Source of the DNA: Annulohypoxylon bovei var. microspora
Taxonomy: Eukaryota; Ascomycota; Sordariomycetes; Xylariales; Hypoxylaceae
Assembly: GCA_022836615.1 (NCBI GenBank)
Contig: MU405220.1
Location: 186,001 to 250,000, forward strand
Reading direction: 5' to 3'
DNA: 64,000 nucleotides
The notes under the pieces are model-generated. The model was not told the origin of the DNA. It was given only the letters and a program-made list of their open reading frames with translations, and did no database searches. Within the stretch, counting starts at the first letter, position 1; each line of letters begins with the position of its first letter. A program made the position numbers and the translations under genes. Positions 58,984 through 64,000 of this stretch are shown one piece after another.

Positions 58984-61900
58984 ATGGCTACCACGTCCGG
59001 TAGGACGTTCCTCTCCACTCTTGCGAGATAGTATCATTCTGATTCTCCCGCTAACTCCATATCGCAGGCCAACAATCGGCCAATTTGGCAAACAATACAT
59101 CCTCCATTACGAGGAACTCGAATACTAGCGGCCAGCATCTCTCCGAATCTCCTACGCCTGGCCTGACCGCACCGTCATCAACACTAGCCGCCCCTACCGC
59201 TAATGGTAGCGCCAATGGCCTACTACCTTCTACGTTACCTAACGATGGTTCTATACACGCTGATTTGAGGTTATATCCTCGAGATGGGCGAGTGAGGAAT
59301 CCGGTTCCGAGCAAGCTGAAAGATGTTACCGAGCAAATGAAAGGGAATTTCAGTGTTATGCACATGGACGTTGCCAGCCATCGCGCAAGCGAAGGTCGCG
59401 ATGCTGCTGCGAAGCGCACTAGCGAAAGTACCGCTCTACAGGCCAAGCTAGCTCAAACCGACCAATACGTGTCTCATCAACGAAGAGCTAACTACCCACG
59501 ACCGCCTGGATTAAAACAATTCACCTCTCCCAAGAAGTCTGGTTCTATCGAACCACCGGCATCTGCAGCAGCAACGTCTACTCCTCTTCCGGTCGCTGAT
59601 ACAGCGCTAAGTAGCCCTCTTACGGAAGCAGAAACAAAGGCCGAACAGGCTCGGCTGTTGACACTTCTAAGGACCCTAACTCCCGCTCTTGTGGTCGACC
59701 AATTATGCAAGGCACTCGCATTTTTTGGTGGCATACCTGACGCTCCACCTCCTACGGATGGCAAGTTCCCCGAAAGCGCCGAGGCAAACGGCTCCGGCTC
59801 TCTATTTGTCGGATGGATCGCCGAAATATTTCCTAATCTCGACGAGCCCCGAAGACGGGCGCCGATTCCGTCTTCACAGTATATGAATCAGCGGCGACCG
59901 AGGGGACGACCCAAAGGCAGCAAAGCTACCAAGTCTCGAAGTGACAAGGGCGTCAAGAAAGGTACTAAGGGAAACTCGAATCGGACCCAAGAGCCTCAGG
60001 ATGATAGCTGGATTGATGTGGAAGACAGTGTTTTGGAATTAAATGGGGACGATGACCTCGTCGAAGTTGAGGGTGGAATGGTGGATGCTCCGAGCACACC
60101 TCCACGAGCCCCCGATGCGGCACAGTTCAGCAACACCCCGGCCACTGGTGGCTCGACCGGGGGGTTCAAGTCTATCAACGACTCGAACACAATTGCGCCT
60201 AATTCCAGCACGAAACGACGTGGCCGACCTAAGGGCTCTAAGAACAGACCTAAGGAAATGTCCGGCTCGCAACAGGCTGGTCAGCCAGCTGAGTCTGCGC
60301 TTGTCAATTCGAATATACCCCATCAAGCTGATCATATTGATCATATGTCGACGATCCCCGCTCCGCCGAAGGTGACTCCAGTGCCAGTGCCAGTTCCCAT
60401 GTTGGGTGAACAGTCGAAGAAGAAGGCAAATTCGGGACGACCTAAGGGCTCTAAGAATCGCCCAAAGGCTCCCAACGAGCCAACAAGTCAGGATATAACT
60501 GCATCCCAACAGCAGACACCCGAACTATCAAATCACCAGAATAATCAATATTCAAACCATATCACTGGAATTGGCCACTCGTTTGCCGGCAGCGCTGCTG
60601 TACCCTCTGTCACTGATATCAGTGCTTCCCAGAAGGATAAACGGGCCCAAATGCCGCCATCCTCTGCGGTGCCTAACACTCATGTCCCAATCCCGACCCC
60701 ACAAGTAAAAGAGTCGACGATAAGTGGCAAGAAACGGAAGCGCCAATCTGCTCCTGCCAGCGTTCCTAATCCCCAAGCGGATGGGGCCGCTAATAGTGTT
60801 GGTGGAAGCCATCCAATCCCCCAGCAATCGTCGTCTACCATCCCCCAAGCAACTCCCACGCCAATTCCTCAGGCACAGCCCTCAGTTAGCCAGTCTATCC
60901 AGCCACCTTCTGTGAGCGGTGCTGCCGCGCCGTCAGCTAAACGATCTCGCAAGTCACAGGAGGCAGGCTCGTTACATGCTTCCAAGCGTTCGACTCCGAG
61001 TAACATAGGAACTAAGAATTCCGCGTCGTCTACGACAGCAGCCTTGGATCCAACTCGTCAAACTAGTCAAGTGACGGCTTCATCCCAGGGACTTACGCAA
61101 GCCGATGGTCTAGAGGCTCATTATGAACGAATAGCTGCGTTGAATCGTAATGATCAAGTGCAGGGAAACGCCAATCGCTCACAGAAACAGCAACAGCACC
61201 ATCAACCTACGGCCCCCATTGGGCATCATACAGTCTCTCCTACTCCTGCGGAAGGCTTGGAGGCTCACTACGAACGATTTACTGCCCTCCAAAACCGGCA
61301 AGAGAATCCTATGCAACCGACGGCCGGTCGTCAGCAAATACAACAGCAGACTGCTCAGACCGCGTCGCCTATTCCATCACAAACTTCAAAGGGACCCCAA
61401 ATGCCCTCTACTTTGACATCACACCAACAAACTAGGACATCGCAAAGCTACTACCCCCAGGCGCAGACTCTCAGCTCATCTTACAACCCACAAGCCCCCA
61501 CGTACTCTACGAATCAACGCCAGCCTCAACATATGGCTACCGGATCTCCTGGGACGAGCCTTGTACAACACATGACTAATTCTCCTCAGTTTGGCGCACA
61601 ATCTAATTCGCCTCTAATGCAAGGAGATACTAATTACAGAGGATCACCATCGTTGGTACACACCAACGCAGGGTATCCACCCCGTCGGACTCCCTCAGCA
61701 TCGCCCCTTGATAATAACTACCGTACGAGTAGCGGTCCCGGTCACGGCGTAGCTAACCACTCGCCTCATTTCGGCGCACGTCAGACCCCAACGACTACTC
61801 ATAGCACATCGCATCCTACAATGCCACCATCCTTTGCGCCCTTCTCAGAGTCGAACTTATTTGATATACAAAGCTTAGATTCTGGTAATAATCACGGCGG

Positions 61901-62078
61901 GCTTGGACTCGGCACCGGCTCATACGCCCTCGGCGGCGGCGGCGGCGGCGGCGTACCACCACAGCAACGAACGACCGCCTCGAGCGCCGCATCCCTCTAC
62001 TCTTCCGCTACGGGGATGAGTAATAACTATTTATCCTCAAACGTCGGCCGCACTACCCAGAACAGGTGGCCGTCATAA
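58984..62078 (+). CDS. AT-hook protein, low-complexity
   Basis: Exons are 58984-58999 and 59068-62078 (1008 residues). The first exon gives MATTSG and splices to QQSANLANNTSS. Three AT-hooks with the core GRPKGSK occur at about residues 282, 390 and 461, two of them as GRPKGSKNRPK; this motif binds the minor groove of AT-rich DNA. One possible helical region is LLTLLRTLTPALVVDQLCKA, close to the sequence GSGSLFVGWIAEIFPNLDEP. The rest is Ser/Gln/Pro-rich disorder. Near residues 685 and 735 the segment GLEAHYER(I/F)(A/T)AL is repeated. A GGC run encodes a Gly stretch near the C terminus. It is a likely nuclear chromatin or transcription protein; the partners are unknown. Confidence 0.85.
61932..61952 (+). 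repeat. GGC trinucleotide microsatellite
   Basis: Seven consecutive GGC codons inside the AT-hook gene, encoding polyglycine. A likely site of length variation. Confidence 0.9.
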
Positions 62079-63581
62079 ACTCATCTGGGAAGCGCCGGAA
62101 GGGGGGCTTCAATTTGCACATGATATACGACGGAATGTGGCGTTTATAGGAAAGGGACGAGAAAAATATAAAGCGGCGTTTGAATTATGGAATTTCAGGG
62201 GTCACGACAGCGACCCGATTTATTTCTTTTATTCATTTATTATCTTTCGAAAGCATGGTTCATGACGGAATGTTCGCAAGGGAATGGGATGGAAATGGGA
62301 TGGGAAAGGGAAACGAGGAAGGGTCTGTTTTTTATTCTTATCCTTCTTCCTTCCTCGTAATGAATGGTACACTCGGGCGAGCTTTTATCTAACGGTTTTT
62401 ATGGGAGAGGGAGAATAGGGATTTATTAACTCTTTTTTTTCAACTTGTAGCAGAACTTACTATTCTATTTCTTCGGGCAAAAAAACTCTTTATCTAGGGA
62501 AGAGCTAGGAGCCGGTCTGCGAGCTACGGGATCGTCTGCTTTTTTTGTCTGTCTCAATATACCATTTGTGTCGTTGGGTTTTTATTTCGCTTTTACTCAT
62601 TTACAACTTGAATCTTTTCATCATTTGATTTCACGAATACTCGCGAGCGAAACAGAGGGACGGGATGAATGGCGGCGGGGGTTGGGAAGGATGATATGGC
62701 ATGGGAAGGTAAAGGGAAAGAAAGGCCGATTGATTTACGGGTTTAGAAGAAACGAATGGACGGAAACATTGGGATTGGACCCGAGAACATCATCGATTGA
62801 TATATGGGATATATATCTACTTTGGCTTGCTTGGTTCCTCTCCTCTCTCCTCTCACTCCTCTCATGAAGAACGCTGTAATTGTAGCTTGTGACTTGCATG
62901 AACCAGCCCGAGGATCTTTCTTCCTATCCTCCCAATACCCTTTCTCGTACCGTTCTTCCCAAAAACAAGAGCCCGCTATCGCTTTTCCCCTCTTCTCCCC
63001 CGACGTGGGAGGAAAGCCCGGAAGCTTGTATGATCAACAGCAGATGTCTTTCGAAACATAAAAAAAAAATGAGGTCAAAGAGTTACGCCACCGTTTGCGG
63101 TTTATGGCCTATGACGACAGTTGTAAATGACAGCGACATAAAAAAAAAAAGAATAGTCCACCGACTTGAGTAGGTATGATACGATGTCTCCGTGCCCGGC
63201 AGCCAAAAAAGCTAAGCCGGAGATAAATAAAGATAAATAAAGGCTTTCTCGTGTTCCCAACTCCTATAATTTCGCCTGAAGCCCCTCTTTCCCTTCCCCA
63301 CCCACTCCCTAACCGCGAAGAGGGATTTGAGAAAAATATAATATTCCCGTCTCCTAGTAGAAGAAAGAAAATAAAAAGATAAAAACGATTTGACAAAAAA
63401 TAGTAAATATTCCCGCCCTTGTATAAACGCCTTGCAAATGCTCATGATATATGGGATATGTGACATGACATGGCTAGACAATGGCTGGCCCCACCCGCGG
63501 ATATCTTCTAAGACGCCCAAGCATAGGAATCAATCGACTAAACCCAACCGCCTCCTCGCAGGTATAAGTAGCAGGATATAA
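62079..63581. other. Intergenic region between convergent genes
   Basis: About 1.5 kb between the stop of the AT-hook gene and the stop of the partial edge gene. It has several A- and T-runs (62432, 63061, 63140). Open frames of 60-100 codons on both strands overlap one another and lack domains. No RNA gene is recognised. Confidence 0.5.
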
Positions 63582-64000
63582 TTATTCGATGGGATCTTCC
63601 TCGATAGCATCGAGGGGTGGGCGGACCGAGGCCGGTGCTGCCCGTCCATACCACCACTCGTCCTCCTCAGCAGCGCCGTCCTCGCGAATCAGCTCCAGCA
63701 TGACCTGAGCGTTGCGCTTGATGTCCAGAGGTCGCTCGACGATCCCCCGGTCGAGTATAAGGGCCTCGGCCGTAGGGAGCCATAATTGTTGCAATGTCGG
63801 CAGGTCGGGGAGTATTATCTTGAGCTGTTCTCGTGATAGCTCGCCCATTGGCATGCCCTCAGCCAGACTGCTATGGAAGACCAAGCTTTCCCACGAACTA
63901 ATCATCGACACGTCGCTTCCCCTTCGGCCTGTCTCCGATCCCTGCCGCCCACGACCATTTATATGCGCCTCTCCGAATTTTGTGAATTGCTCTTCACCCG
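63582..64000 (-). CDS. C-terminal part of an unidentified protein
   Basis: The frame is open from the window edge (about 63998 downward) to TAA at 63582-63584, about 138 codons. The methionines within it are probably internal. The visible part starts with a polar stretch (HINGRGRQGSETGRRGS) and then a helical segment with SREQLKIILPDLPTLQQLWL, ending in an acidic tail (EEDPIE). Two tryptophans lie side by side in EEDEWWYGRA. I do not recognise the family. The gene continues beyond the window. Confidence 0.65.
   Translation of the reverse strand, partial: GEEQFTKFGEAHINGRGRQGSETGRRGSDVSMISSWESLVFHSSLAEGMPMGELSREQLKIILPDLPTLQQLWLPTAEALILDRGIVERPLDIKRNAQVMLELIREDGAAEEDEWWYGRAAPASVRPPLDAIEEDPIE

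Overview
The window is nuclear DNA of a filamentous ascomycete (Pezizomycotina). The evidence is dense single genes on both strands, many short introns (mostly 48-160 nt) with GTRAGT-type donors and CTAAC-type branch sites, and a set of plainly fungal proteins: NAD-type methylenetetrahydrofolate dehydrogenase, DUF1275, a type-B carboxylesterase, an Ayg1-type hydrolase, and a CCCH/NUFIP-domain protein. Sordariomycetes is my best guess, from gene structure and a recurrent intergenic TACCTAGGTA-like word, but the sequence alone does not prove it. I saw no tRNA, rRNA, CRISPR or intact transposon.

Layout. 1-3.1 kb: the 3' part of a DUF1275 membrane protein and a 14-TM MFS exporter. 4.5-9.1 kb: a PARP, a coding relic, and MTD1. 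9.9-14.2 kb: MMS19 followed by a 15-bp minisatellite. 14.1-19.8 kb: SPC2 and EMC3 (a divergent pair of ER genes), RPC25, and a CCCH/NUFIP protein. 21.1-30.9 kb: NSA2 and bL21m (divergent), MPS1, RPP2, SPT2. 32.2-38.3 kb: one very large nine-exon gene combining a nucleotidyltransferase-like N terminus with ankyrin repeats. 39.4-43.7 kb: a secreted carboxylesterase and an Ayg1-like hydrolase. 44.4-51.3 kb: mitochondrial prolyl-tRNA synthetase, MAK21/NOC1, and a small unknown gene. 52.4-57 kb: hotdog thioesterase, APS kinase, V-ATPase subunit C. 58.9-64 kb: an AT-hook protein, and the 3' end of an unidentified gene at the edge.

Most genes are housekeeping: ribosome biogenesis and translation (NSA2, MAK21, RPP2, bL21m, AIM10, RPC25), ER protein entry (SPC2, EMC3), and genome maintenance or chromatin (PARP, MMS19, MPS1, SPT2). 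They do not form a metabolic gene cluster. The parts most worth a second look are the giant NTase-like/ankyrin protein, the PARP whose catalytic loop cannot be spliced simply, the MMS19 stop codon followed in frame by a minisatellite, the relic behind PARP, and the unusually tiny first coding exons of several genes. All exon boundaries were inferred by eye from reading frame, splice signals and family conservation, and could be off by a base or two.
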